In this document: piece after piece, positions 1-8,779 of the stretch
Numbering within the stretch: the first letter of the stretch is position 1
How the letters are laid out: each line of letters begins with the position of its first letter
DNA from: Acanthaster planci
Taxonomy: Eukaryota; Echinodermata; Asteroidea; Valvatida; Acanthasteridae
NCBI RefSeq assembly: GCF_001949145.1
Contig: NW_019091862.1
Span: 16,585-26,830, forward strand
Reading direction: 5' to 3'
Length of the DNA: 10,246 nt
Notes under the pieces: generated by a model
The model's input: the letters and a program-made list of their open reading frames with translations, nothing else
Databases searched by the model: none
Told to the model about the DNA's origin: nothing
Made by a program: the position numbers and the translations under genes

Positions 1-658
1 GAAAAGGCAAATGTGAACAAGAATCCACCTTGACACAGTCAGACGTGTAAAAGTGGTCCAACCTGCTGAACACAGACTTGGCAGCATTGGGCGAAGTATA
101 AGAACTAACAGAAGGGTGAAGTTTCTTCCAACAGTCAATCAACGAAAAGGTGGATACCAGTGAGCGCAGTTCCACGGCTCCAATAGCACTTGACGTGTTA
201 CTGGAACACCGACGGTCCAGGCTAGCATCTAAAATACAATTGATATATCACCGGTCAAGATAATTGGGAGCGTGCCCCGCAAATAAAAGGCAAGATTAGA
301 AAAGAAATTATGACGACAACGGGGCTCTGAGGGAGCATAGACGGTACAAAGCCGCACACTCCCTCCAGGACCCTTTAAAATACCATTAACTGTGCGCCCC
401 TCGGAATCAAACAGAGGGATCACAAAAACTAAACCGACATCGGTAAGAAAGGAGAACGATAGTCCCAAAGGACGAAGGGGTACCAAAACTGGCAAACATC
501 CATCCCCGCCACTCTCTTTACCACAATTCTAAATCAGCGCAGGTGACATGACATTCCTGCAAGCAGGAAACATCAAATTGGGAACAAAACTGAAAGATGC
601 GAGTCCTCTTCTAGGGGTCGCGCATACCATTAACATTTAATGAAATTAAGGAAGCCAT
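1..658 (-). pseudogene. LINE A ORF2, N-terminal AP-type endonuclease, partial and broken
   Basis: This is the N-terminal EN domain of a LINE ORF2, the enzyme that nicks target DNA before target-primed reverse transcription. The start at 658 gives MASLISLNVNGMRD, the canonical EN opening with the metal-binding Asn. LQECH near 560-549 holds the catalytic Glu (usually LQETH). Downstream come SEGRTVNGIL, a VYAP motif and TGD(FN), then SRLDH near 70-55, all in EN order. The RT domain lies beyond the left edge. The frame is broken by TAG at 613-611, TAA at 520-518, a frameshift near 430 and a second one near 240 inside the GDFN motif. The two frameshifts compensate, since the first and last segments share a frame. 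It follows ORF1 by about 65 bases. It is inactive as sequenced. Confidence 0.8.
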
Positions 659-723
659 ACTGCAAATTAGAAGAAAATTCGTAAGAAAAACTGTTGGAAA
701 ACACATTCGGAATAGAAGGAAAA

Positions 724-2236
724 TTAATACCTAAACTTTAACTTGATGTCCAACACATCCATGTTCAGAACATAACTAGTATGTTGCGAAACAAGATGGT
801 CCAAGACGAGGAGTCCACCGTTTTTTTTTTGCAGACCGGACAAGAGATCACCACGGGGGATTTGTCCTGTTGGGCTTTCCCCCTGTGTTCCACTAATTGT
901 GGCCACGTCTGAAACTGGTCCAGGCACCCAGGAACACTACAGGAAATGGAAGACCCCACCATACCTGGTAGTTTGGCCCTACGCATTTTATTTTTGGCCT
1001 TCCTGACGGAGGCCAAACTTGGACCTTTCTTTGCGGGTGGTGGTGGCGCCTCGGCTGCAGAAGAGCAGGTCAACATGAACTCTGAGTCCGAACTTGACAA
1101 AGGGGGCTCGTGTTCGACAACAATCATCGGAGTCTGAGCATCGGTCCTCGGGGATATTGTTTCTTCTTCGTCGGAAGAGACGGAATGAGCCCGTTTGGTC
1201 GCAGATGTTGGTTGTCTCTGCTTTTCAAGGGGAATGTTGCGAATTCGCTCCTGATACTCAAGAAAAAAAAGTGTTACATTCAGGCTCTACGCAGACTATT
1301 TGCGGCGGGCCACTCACATTTGTGCAATTGGCGCAGTTCAAAACCCATACCATGCTGTGACCTATTGGGCAGTCACAGGAAACGCATAAAGCGTCAGGGT
1401 CATATGGACCAACCTGCGTACTACAAGCAATACAACGCAAAGGAGGTCGCTCAGTGGAATCCACAGCCGTAGCAGGGACACTATATTGAGAAGTCTCTTC
1501 GGAGGCAATCTCGTCTTCGGCGCTCGAAGANGCAAAGAGTATTACTCTTGGCCGAAGATTGAGGCACATCCTCAGCCCGTGAGGGTTGGGACGTCTCCTC
1601 TGAGACGACCTGGGCCCAGGTACGTCTTGGAACGATGGTGCTTGGAAAGGTGTTGGGGCACAATTTAAAATTGTGACCCTCCTCCCCGCAAGCAGGGCAG
1701 ACCACTCTATTGGGACACGCCGAAGCGACGTGCTCCACCCCCAGACACTTGTAGCACTTCTTTTGCTCACAAGACTTGGCAAAGTGGCGCTGCTGTCCAC
1801 ACTTTGCACAAGTGCGGGGTTGCCCGATGTACGAGACCCAAGCGTTTCTACTGCCTATCCGGATAACAGACGGTATATGGGACCGTATTTTCATCTTATA
1901 TTGGCAGGTACCATTAAATACCGTGGGCTCTCCAGCGTGGGTACAAAACTGACTCTGGAGAACCTCACCGTACCTTGAAAGCAGTCTCCGGACAACATTG
2001 TCGTCGACTTCCTGGGAGATGTAGTGGACTGTGACGACGGCCACTCCCTGGTACGAAACTCCCTAACATCCAGGTATAGATGTCATGGCTGGTCGGAACC
2101 GCCCAGCCAATTCCAGCGTCTTAAACACAACATCGAAACGATGGCCAGGTAGTGGCTGGACAGCCGAGAGGAGGTCTTTCGCCACAATCTCCACCCTCTG
2201 AAATGCATCGAAAATCGTTTCCGACTTAGTGGGCAT
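724..2236 (-). pseudogene. LINE A ORF1, zinc-knuckle RNA-binding protein, left copy, broken
   Basis: ORF1 of LINEs is the nucleic-acid-binding partner of ORF2 in the retrotransposition particle. The start MPTKSETIFDAF at 2236 matches the start of the right-hand copy. The order is: an N-terminal region with an RRM-like stretch (VVTVHYISQEVDDNVV); three CCHC knuckles of spacing C-x2-C-x4-H-x4-C between 1810 and 1658; an acidic Ser-rich linker; a Cys-rich block of about 60 residues with several CxxC pairs (1425-1270); a basic and Pro-rich linker; then a C-terminal pair of C2H2-like fingers (about 935-775), ending at TAA 726-724. Lesions: a 51-bp in-frame deletion after codon 3; CAG to TAG near 2065; a frame change at the N at 1531; and frame changes at homopolymers 1262-1269 and 821-830. 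It resembles ZCCHC3-like LINE ORF1 proteins. Two knuckle glycines are replaced by Arg and Glu compared with the right copy. Confidence 0.75.
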
Positions 2237-2396
2237 CGTTCTGGAACCCACAACGGAAAAGAAAAAGGAAACCACACACTGCTATGGCTCCTAAAGAAAA
2301 AAATCGTGCACTCTGCCACGAAAGAGACGGGCAAGCAAACGCCCGGTCAAAAAACTTTCTCTACAATTTCCGGCTGTAATAAAATCCTAACCAAGG

Positions 2397-2465
2397 CGTA
2401 AAAAATAGGCGTAGAAAAGTAGACGTAAAATAAAAGACGTAAACACGCAGACTTCCAAAATGCGT
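2397..2465 (-). repeat. Degenerate 14-bp microrepeat (TTTTACGYC) in LINE A leader, left copy
   Basis: On the minus strand, five TTTACG/TCTACG units recur in a T-rich background at nearly constant spacing. The same array is in the right copy (9261-9333), where the ACG trinucleotides start at 9263, 9288, 9302, 9316 and 9329, that is, spaced 25, 14, 14 and 13. Conservation in both copies shows that it belongs to the element. Its role is unknown. Confidence 0.5.
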
Positions 2466-2476
2466 AAAAAAACACT

Positions 2477-2806
2477 TCACAAAAAAGGTATCTTTCTAGT
2501 TACTTCTCTTAATTGTATTAATATCGTTCTTGATCGCTTCCATCTTTTCGTTTCATTCCAATATTGAACGATACGCCGCAGTTCGGCCTTGCCGAAGTCC
2601 CACCTGTTTGTTCCTCCTTCAAACGTCGGCCCCGCCTTTGAACCGACCCCGTTGGACGAGGCCCGGTTTGTGTCTCTTTGCGACTCCAAATTGCAGCCTG
2701 CCTTTCTCTTTACTCCTGCCGTGCCGGCCGTTGCGGTGCTGGATAATGACATGTTTGTCTTTCGAACCTGAATCCAGGCAACGCGCGTCAAATATGCAAC
2801 GCGCAT
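2477..2806 (-). CDS. Candidate upstream ORF in LINE A leader, left copy (109 aa)
   Basis: An open frame of 109 codons lies in sense direction in the leader, upstream of ORF1. An internal Met gives a 91-codon version beginning MSLSSTATAG. The product would be basic and Trp-containing, with a C-terminal RWDFGKAELRRIVQYWNE segment; no known domain is recognised. Its first ATG overlaps the target-site duplication of the LINE B insertion. The right copy keeps the frame up to a one-base insertion near 9206, which changes the last residues. Between the copies I count five amino-acid-changing and one silent difference, so there is no sign of protein-level constraint since insertion. It may be a genuine small ORF of the family or a chance open frame in GC-rich leader. 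Confidence 0.3.
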   Translation of the reverse strand: MRVAYLTRVAWIQVRKTNMSLSSTATAGTAGVKRKAGCNLESQRDTNRASSNGVGSKAGPTFEGGTNRWDFGKAELRRIVQYWNETKRWKRSRTILIQLREVTRKIPFL

Positions 2807-2811
2807 AACTT
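2798..2811. repeat. Target-site duplication of LINE B, left (3'-side) copy
   Basis: AACGCGCATAACTT at 2798-2811 is repeated exactly at 8083-8096. Both flank LINE B directly. The right A copy contains the corresponding uninterrupted site once (complement of 8916-8929, one mismatch), which confirms duplication on insertion. Fourteen bases is in the normal range for L1-type target-primed insertion. Confidence 0.92.
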
Positions 2812-3040
2812 TTTATTTTTAATTCACAATATGCAACAACAATAGAAAAAAATACATGAAAGTGAGTATGGAGTAGAAAGTGGACTACACGTCATTAAGA
2901 ACTTCCCAGGGAATAACAAAAACATAATCCAGACTACAAACAAACATAAAAGACACCAAAAAGACAAAACACAGGACATTACCAACTGAATTACAAGGTC
3001 AAATAACTCTTACAGATGACAGAAGAAAATTACAAATATC
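2812..3040 (-). other. LINE B 3' UTR and A-rich tail
   Basis: These 229 bases follow the ORF2 stop and end in an A-rich tail (AAAAATAAA in element sense) next to the target duplication. The tail is short and interrupted, as expected of an aged insertion. No conserved structure is evident by eye. Confidence 0.75.
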
Positions 3041-6000
3041 TCACAAAAAGAGGTTAGCCCATTTTTTCAGGAATTTATCAAATGTCCCGTTTCTCATAGC
3101 AATGGCCTCCTCTATTTTGAAATACCGAAAAACAAACCTTTTAAAAACATCTATTGATAAGAAAGCTAAGTCGTGACACTTACTATCAAAAATAAACTTT
3201 TTTGCCAGAACAGCAATCAGGGAGAGAAGTTCTTTTTCTGGAAATAGGCCAAAACAAACATCCCTACAATTCAGAGTCACTGGATAATAAGAGGTAGAGT
3301 TAAGCCAAGTGACAATATCCTTCCAAAACAATTGAATTTTTTCACAAAACCAAAACAGATGAAGCAGACTCTCACGTTATTCATTATAAAAGAAACAAAT
3401 GTCAGAGTCCTTCTTTTTAATTTTATAAAGAAAAGTATTTGTTGGGATTAAAAACTGGATAAATTTATATTGAAAATACTGGAGCTTAGAGTCCCTAGTA
3501 ATCCTAAAAGGGATCTGGTAAACCTCTTCCCCCTGTGGGGAAAATCCAAGTGATGCAGTCCACTTCTGCTGACATTTACTAGGCACTTGAGCTACAACCT
3601 GCGAGAATAAATTATAAACAAATTTTGAAGGATTTTTCTGGTTACAAAGCTCATGGATCAGCAATGGAGGAAACTCAATTTTAGTTATTATATCAAAATG
3701 AATTAGTTGTTGCTTCCAATCTATAGGAAGTGCTTTTAGCAGACCAAAGTACTTGATAAAAGTGCAGTTAATGTTGCCATACTTCAGTTGAAACTCATGG
3801 AAAGTCAAAAAGCTTCCATTTTCTGAACAAAGATCTTTAACTGTTAAGATCCCTTCCTCCTTCCAGGTACGATAAAAAATACATTTCTTGTTAATTTTAA
3901 CATTAGAATTAAGCCAAATGATTTCTGACAAGAATTTATTAGAATGATTTAAATAATGCAATTCTAACCAAGCCCTGACAACATCTTTCAGGAAACCAAA
4001 CCAAACCAAAAAGAAATATTTAAGTTCCAAATAATGTCATAAATTCCAGTTTGTCTGAAAACACCATAGACAAAAGTTTTCCACTTTGCCTTATTCGAAT
4101 TGTCAAGAAGTCTCTTGATCCAAGTGCATTTAAGACCTTTTTGGAAAGACTCCAAATCGAGCATTTTCAAACCACCATGTCTGAAGTCATTGATTACAAC
4201 TTTCCTGCTTACTAGATCAGGTTTCCCATTCCAAATGAATTTATAAATCAGTTTGTTAACCTGCGAAATGAATTCCTGAGGAGGATTAGGTAACACTGTC
4301 AATAAAAAGGTCAATTGAGACAGGGCCAAGCTTTTAACAATGGTAATCTTGCCAATGGGAGTCAGGTCTCTCCTGGACCACAAATTTAACATAGTCTGAA
4401 TTTTCTTCAAATGGCCGTCAAAGTTTAAATGAAACAAATCTTTCTCGTCATGGGTAAATAATACACCCAGGAATCTAACAGGCCCATTAGTCCAGGAGAG
4501 ACCCCGACTAATCAATTTATTAAAATTGACTTAAAGGCCAGACGCCAACTCAAAGCTATCAAGAATTTTAAAAGTAGAAAAAATGGACTTTCTGCTCCCA
4601 TCTAAAAAGATAGTAGTGTCATCTGCATAGGCACTAATTTTCAGTTCTGTATCTTCAGTCTGAATACCTACAATATCAGAAGAATGTCTGATACCAATTG
4701 CTAGCAATTCAGCTGCAATAATAAACAGATATGGGCTCAATGGACAACCTTGACAGACCCCTCTGGTAACATTAAATGAATCAGAGACATAACCATTATT
4801 AATAATGCAACTAGAAATATTGTAATAAAGAGTAGAAACCCACTTTATAAAATCATTTCCAACATTGAAATATTTGAGACTTTTTTCCACAAATGGCCAT
4901 TCTAATCTATCGAAAGCTTTTTAGAAATCCAGGAAAAGAATCACACCAGGAGTAGCATTTTCAGAAGTAAATTTAACAGTATCAAGTACAAGTCGAATAT
5001 TCTCCCCAATATAACGATTTTTCATAAAACCGGTTTGGTCTTCATTGATAAATTTAGGGAGAACTAATTTCAGCCTGTTTGCAATTGCTTTGGCACAGAT
5101 TTTATAATCAACGTTTAGGAGAGAGATAGGACGCCAATTTTTCAAATCAGTAGGATTTTTACCTGGTTTAGGAATTAAATTGATTATCCCTCTCCTCTGA
5201 TTTGCCGACATTTCCCCACAATTGAAAGAAAAGTTGAAAGATGCTATCAAGTAATGTTTAATATCAGACCAAAAAACTTTATAAAATTCAGCTGGGATGC
5301 CATCGCAACCAGGCGTCTTATTATTGCTCATTTCTTTAAGGGCAGCAAGACATTCTTTTTCTCCAGAGAACCATCACAGAGTAACTGGTCATTTTCAGTT
5401 AATTTATTCTCTAGATTGTTGAGAAGGAAATTGTCAAATTCGGACTGTTCTATAAGGTCGGATTTATATAAATTTGAATAGAAATTGAGCTCCTGTTTCA
5501 AGATGTCTGACTGGTCTGTGATGACATCACCATTCTCACATACAAGCTTGGAAATAGAGTTATTTTTAAAATTCCGTTTTTCTAAATTTAAAAAATACTT
5601 GCTATTTTTCTCACCAAACTCGGTCCAACGTGCCCGAGATATCACAATGGCTCCCCTTGCATTACTTTCAAAAATTGTTTCCAACTGCCTTTGCTTAAAT
5701 TTGAGGGAAGTCAACACCTCATCCGAAGGAGCCTCAAAGTAAGCCTTCTCCAACTGCAAAATTTCAGATTCAAGCAAGTTAATTTCCAGCTTCTGAACAT
5801 TTTTCTTCCTGGAGGCATACATGATTGTTTCCCCTCTAATCTCACTTTTAATAACCTCCCACAAAATGTTAGGGTTTGCTGAGGTGTTGACTTCTACAAT
5901 ATACTTAATGGCATTTTTAATTTGACAAACATACTCTTGTTCTGTCAATAACGAAGTATTCAATTTCCAAAAACCATTACCCCTTTTGCTTTCAGCACTG

Positions 6001-6713
6001 GTGAGACATAAAGTAATCATAGAGTGGTCTGTTTTATAACCAGGAATAATGTCTGTTGAATCAGTGAAGCCCCAAAGATGCTTAGAAATTAAAAAGTAAT
6101 CCAATATACAAAGAATCGGCGGGGAATGATTTGATTTCCAACTAAAATGGTGAACACCAGGATTGTTTTCTCTCCAGACATCAATTAGTTCAAAAGAATC
6201 CATAATATTTGTGATTTTGTCTTGCACTCTGAAATTCGTACCAGGCTTACCACCCTTTTGTCAAAAGTAACATTCCTTACAGCATTAAAGTCTTCACCTA
6301 TAATGATATTCCCACATTCAAACTCTGACATTTTTTTAATGATCAAATCAAAAAACTCAGGCCGGTCTTCATTATACCCGTAAACATTAACTAAAGTGAA
6401 CACATCACCGTCAACCTCAATATCAATTATGATGAATTTACCAGAAAAATCAATCAGATATTTTTTAACAGAAAATTCAAAGTCTTTCTTAAACAGAATA
6501 GCAACACCTGCCTTGTTAGATTTATCGTGGCTAAAAAAAACTGGTATAACCCCACTCATTCGACCAAGTTTTCTCCGAATTAAATTCACTGTGGGTTTCT
6601 TGCAAAAAATGTATTGAGAATTGTTTCTTTCTTAACCAAAGATAGACTTGTCTACGCTTTAGGTTATTGTTCATCCATCTAACATTGAGGGAGCAAATAT
6701 TCATTTTAACCAT
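3041..6713 (-). pseudogene. LINE B ORF2: AP endonuclease plus reverse transcriptase, multiply broken
   Basis: ORF2 carries the enzymes of target-primed reverse transcription. From the start MVKMNICSLNVRWMNNN the EN motifs run in order: LQETH, VNVYGYNEDR, a GDFN motif altered to GEDFN (near 6296), LDYFLIS and TDHSMI (6032-6015). The RT follows: IPAEFYK, a KNWRPISLLN block, FLDF, QGCPLSP (4752-4732) and AYADD (YADD 4629-4618), then the L1-type GGLKMLD region and a C-terminal Cys/His segment with one Cys replaced by Tyr. Lesions: frameshifts at the homopolymer 6533-6540, near 6253, near 5355 and near 4020; stops at about 4921, 4531 and 3377; and an apparent loss of roughly 20-30 codons near 4510, where the segment after the SGL motif is shorter than usual. 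All segments align to one ancestral frame order, so this is one decayed gene, not several. Confidence 0.92.
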
Positions 6714-7015
6714 TTAGATCCTCAGAAAAAGGAACAGTCTGTAACATCTTCTCACATCCATCCACAGAAAATGCATCATTGAAAAAACAAAAGGAGAAAC
6801 ACTGACATTTAGGTCTGAATATTGTTGCTAATAATACCAAAAATCTAGTTGGTAGTAACATGACAGTTTCACAAAAACATTGAGACCAGACACACAACAA
6901 ATAGGGCATGAAAAAAAAAACAACAACAACAACAGCAAAAAAAAAACCCACTCAAATTGTTCTGCAAATGTCTCGGCGTTCTTCTGGAGGAACACAAATA
7001 TCTCTTGGCAAATCC
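6714..7015 (-). other. LINE B inter-ORF spacer
   Basis: These 302 bases separate ORF1 and ORF2, a fairly long gap for an L1-clade element. No open frame fits a domain. It contains an A/CAA-rich simple repeat at 6911-6946. How ORF2 was translated (internal initiation or reinitiation) cannot be read from the sequence. Confidence 0.65.
6911..6946. repeat. A-rich and (CAA)n simple repeat in LINE B spacer
   Basis: A run of ten A is followed by four to five CAA units, an AGC interruption and a second run of ten A. On the element strand this reads as T runs flanking TTG repeats. Such tracts change length easily and are a likely source of assembly error. Confidence 0.85.
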
Positions 7016-7939
7016 CTATGGGCTCCGGCCCCTGCCAAAGTTCTGATACAAGTACTTCATGCTATCAGCCTCATCTCTATAAAAGATCCTCCAGCTGTCT
7101 CCATCTTTTATCCTCAATCTAGCAGGGTAGGATAAATACACTCGCCTAGCTGGGTTTTCCTGCTGGAGAAGTCTCTTAAAGTGTAGCATTTCCCGTCACT
7201 TCTTCAGTACCTCAGGAGTAAAGTCCTCTGACACGAAGACCTTCTGATTCTTGTAAGGATTGTTCTTTAACATCTTGGGAGCAGCTCTCAAGATCATCTG
7301 TTTATCAGAGTAGCGAAGGAAAGCCACATGAATTGGACGTATTCCCTTACCCTTGGTTGGAACAGCCGGTGATCTATGAGCCCTCTCCATTTGCATATCG
7401 GCAGCACTTGAAATCTTCATGTGATCTACCAGAAAATTCTTGATGAATGAGGTACAGGATTCATAATCATCCTCACTTCCTTCTGGAATATGAAGAAACA
7501 CAAGGTTGTTTCTCCGAAGACGGTTAGAGAGATCTTCCACTTGCTTTTTTAGCTCTCGTACTTCTTCACCATTAGCTTTGCCGCCCACGGCTTCATCCAT
7601 GAAATTCATTCCTTCCTTCATGTCTTCCATGTCCTTGTTTAGGATGTCAATATTTCTCTCTACCTTATCAACTCTTGTAGCCAAAACTTCTAGTAGGTCC
7701 AGCTTCTCTAACTTCTTCAAGACATAGTCCAATTTACAGCTGCAGTCGCAATGCTGATTCAGAGTGTGCACCGCTGTTGAGTCTAACACTGAACCTGTTG
7801 AATGTGTTGTATTGTGTGTACTGTCACGCGATGCAAGGGCGGCGCCATGTTGCATTCCGTTGTCCTGAGAAAAATCCACGGACTTTCCGGCCTTAATTCG
7901 CTCTTCATTGTTCTGTGAAGCTCTCGTTGTCCTAGGCAT
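7016..7939 (-). pseudogene. LINE B ORF1, L1-type coiled-coil RNA-binding protein with one nonsense codon
   Basis: L1 ORF1p is a trimeric RNA chaperone that coats the element RNA. The start MPRTTRASQNNEERIKAGKS is followed by a Ser/Thr-rich N terminus, a heptad-rich coiled coil (about residues 68-142), an RRM-like domain (NLVFLHIPE onward, about 145-213, with RAHRSP) and a C-terminal domain (about 214-307, including VFVSEDFTPEVL). A TGA at 7198-7196 interrupts after residue 247; beyond it the same frame continues with a plausible C-terminal domain to TAG at 7018-7016, giving about 307 codons, a normal family length. The TGA sits where an Arg CGA is expected, so a CpG C-to-T change is the simplest cause. 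Apart from this one codon the frame is open. Confidence 0.9.
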
Positions 7940-8082
7940 TTTGTCAGTAGATCCACACGAAAGACTAGGATAGCTTATTTTCGAAGCAATATCTTAAAAA
8001 AAGTGAAAACCGCGATAAATTTCTGGTCTGGCCGAAGCCCACTTAAAAACGTGCTCACTTACGCCGACGCATGCGCAGAAAA
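7940..8082 (-). promoter_or_regulatory. LINE B 5' UTR and presumed internal promoter
   Basis: This 143-base leader runs from the element's 5' end to the ORF1 ATG. L1-type elements need an internal promoter here. The most distinct motif is CTGCGCATGCGT (complement of 8067-8078), only a few bases from the 5' end, close to the NRF1 consensus (T/C)GCGCA(T/C)GCGC. No TATA box is seen. That it drives transcription is inference. Confidence 0.5.
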
Positions 8083-8096
8083 AACGCGCATAACTT
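8083..8096. repeat. Target-site duplication of LINE B, right (5'-side) copy
   Basis: This is the exact second copy of the 14-bp AACGCGCATAACTT found at 2798-2811. It abuts the 5' end of LINE B and continues directly into the displaced start of the left A element. Confidence 0.92.
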
Positions 8097-8132
8097 ACGC
8101 AAGAGACTTGCATTCTTTTCATTGTTCTAAGG
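8097..8132 (-). mobile_element. Displaced 5'-terminal piece of left LINE A
   Basis: The complement of this stretch matches 8880-8915, the first 36 bases of the right A copy, with a single mismatch. It is the beginning of the left A element, cut off from the rest (2811 downward) by LINE B. Similarity stops after 8132, at the same element base as in the right copy. Confidence 0.88.
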
Positions 8133-8572
8133 GCCGTTCATCTCATTAAATATTCAGCACGCAGTGTGTGCTTGCAAACTTTCCAAGTTTACAAATGATG
8201 TGTTGGTTAATCATTGTGTATTGACATGTTCAGCTTTTTATTATGCGCCGTCGGGTGCGGATGATTTTCAATAATTTTGGAACTGCATCGTTTGGCTCTT
8301 ACTGCCGACAGTAAACTATCCTTTCACACGTACATTCAACACGTGATCCTGTGAAGCACACCCTCACAGCCTTTCAAGTTTAAAACCCGATAGGTTCTTC
8401 TCACGAGTCCTGAATGTGAAATACGGATATGTCACGGGTTCTGCCGTAAAAAGTAAAGAGTGTAAGCAATGGCACACTGTCACTGTCACGAGGTCTTGGA
8501 AGCGTGCTATATCGCCACGCCCACAACGTGGGATCACTTCTGGCGCAGCGTCGAGTGTAGACACAGTGCGGG

Positions 8573-8586
8573 ACAATTGCAATTGT
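8573..8586. repeat. Perfect 14-bp palindrome
   Basis: ACAATTGCAATTGT reads the same on both strands. It lies in the spacer with no gene around it. Function unknown; it could be chance. Confidence 0.6.
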
Positions 8587-8670
8587 GAAGGGCGCCATGT
8601 TCTGGCTTGCATATAGTGTAGCTCAGGTACTTGCGCAGAGTCCACCGTGGGAACATTTCTCACCGAAAGA

Positions 8671-8689
8671 TTGTTCATGATATGAACAA
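8671..8689. repeat. Inverted repeat, 8-bp arms with 3-bp centre
   Basis: TTGTTCAT and ATGAACAA are separated by GAT. The arms are perfect. It could form a small hairpin or a binding site for a dimeric protein; neither is shown. Confidence 0.55.
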
Positions 8690-8779
8690 AAATTGCCAAA
8701 GTTCAAGGTCATGTCCTCATTTACTGTCACGATCGAGAGGTCATCTTGGGCTGCGTAATGTGGAAAATACTAATCTTTG

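Larger units (their letters stand above)
1..2811 (-). mobile_element. LINE 'A', left copy (Tx1-like non-LTR retrotransposon), 5' portion
   Basis: Read on the minus strand, this stretch holds a 5' UTR (2811-2237), ORF1 with zinc-binding modules (2236-724) and the start of an ORF2 apurinic-type endonuclease (658-1), which continues past the left edge. Its first 36 bases are displaced to 8132-8097 by the insertion of a second LINE. The same sequence, without that insertion, is present in opposite orientation at 8880-10246. The order CCHC-bearing ORF1 then EN-bearing ORF2 is typical of non-LTR retrotransposons. The EN wording (an NVNG motif after the start and a GDxNCILDxSLDRR-like stretch) resembles the Tx1 group. 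Assignment to Tx1 is by recognition, not alignment, and the RT domain is outside the window. Confidence 0.8.
2237..2811 (-). other. LINE A 5' UTR, left copy
   Basis: This is the leader between the element's 5' end and ORF1, matching 8916-9491 of the right copy with scattered substitutions and a few single-base indels. It contains a small upstream ORF (2806-2477) and a T-rich run with regularly spaced ACG motifs (2465-2397). The leader is interrupted at 2811 by the insertion of LINE B; the missing start of the leader lies at 8097-8132. No TATA box is evident. Confidence 0.75.
2812..8082 (-). mobile_element. LINE 'B', full-length L1-clade retrotransposon (about 5.27 kb), decayed
   Basis: This is a complete non-LTR element on the minus strand: 5' UTR (8082-7940), ORF1 (7939-7016), inter-ORF spacer (7015-6714), ORF2 with EN and RT (6713-3041), 3' UTR (3040-2812) and a short A-rich tail. 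Both ends are set by the 14-bp target duplication and by the empty site in the inverted A copy, so the boundaries are secure to within a base or two of tail ambiguity. A coiled-coil/RRM-type ORF1, an apurinic-type EN and the YADD reverse transcriptase place it in the L1 clade. Both ORFs carry stops, ORF2 also frameshifts, so it cannot move on its own. It lies within the leader of left A, in the same orientation, and must be younger than that copy. Confidence 0.93.

Noticed and set aside
765-1127. Independent host C2H2 zinc-finger gene
   Set aside because: It continues, across homopolymer frame changes, from the LINE A ORF1 and stops just before ORF2; best read as the C-terminus of ORF1.
6911-6946. 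Internal poly-A tail marking a separate retro-insertion
   Set aside because: The tract sits in the inter-ORF spacer of LINE B with no flanking duplication, and ORF1 and ORF2 lie in normal order around it.
8364-8699. Overlapping open frames of 65-111 codons on both strands in the spacer
   Set aside because: They overlap each other on opposite strands, show no domain or plausible composition, and lie in a stretch with palindromes and a snRNA fragment; treated as chance.
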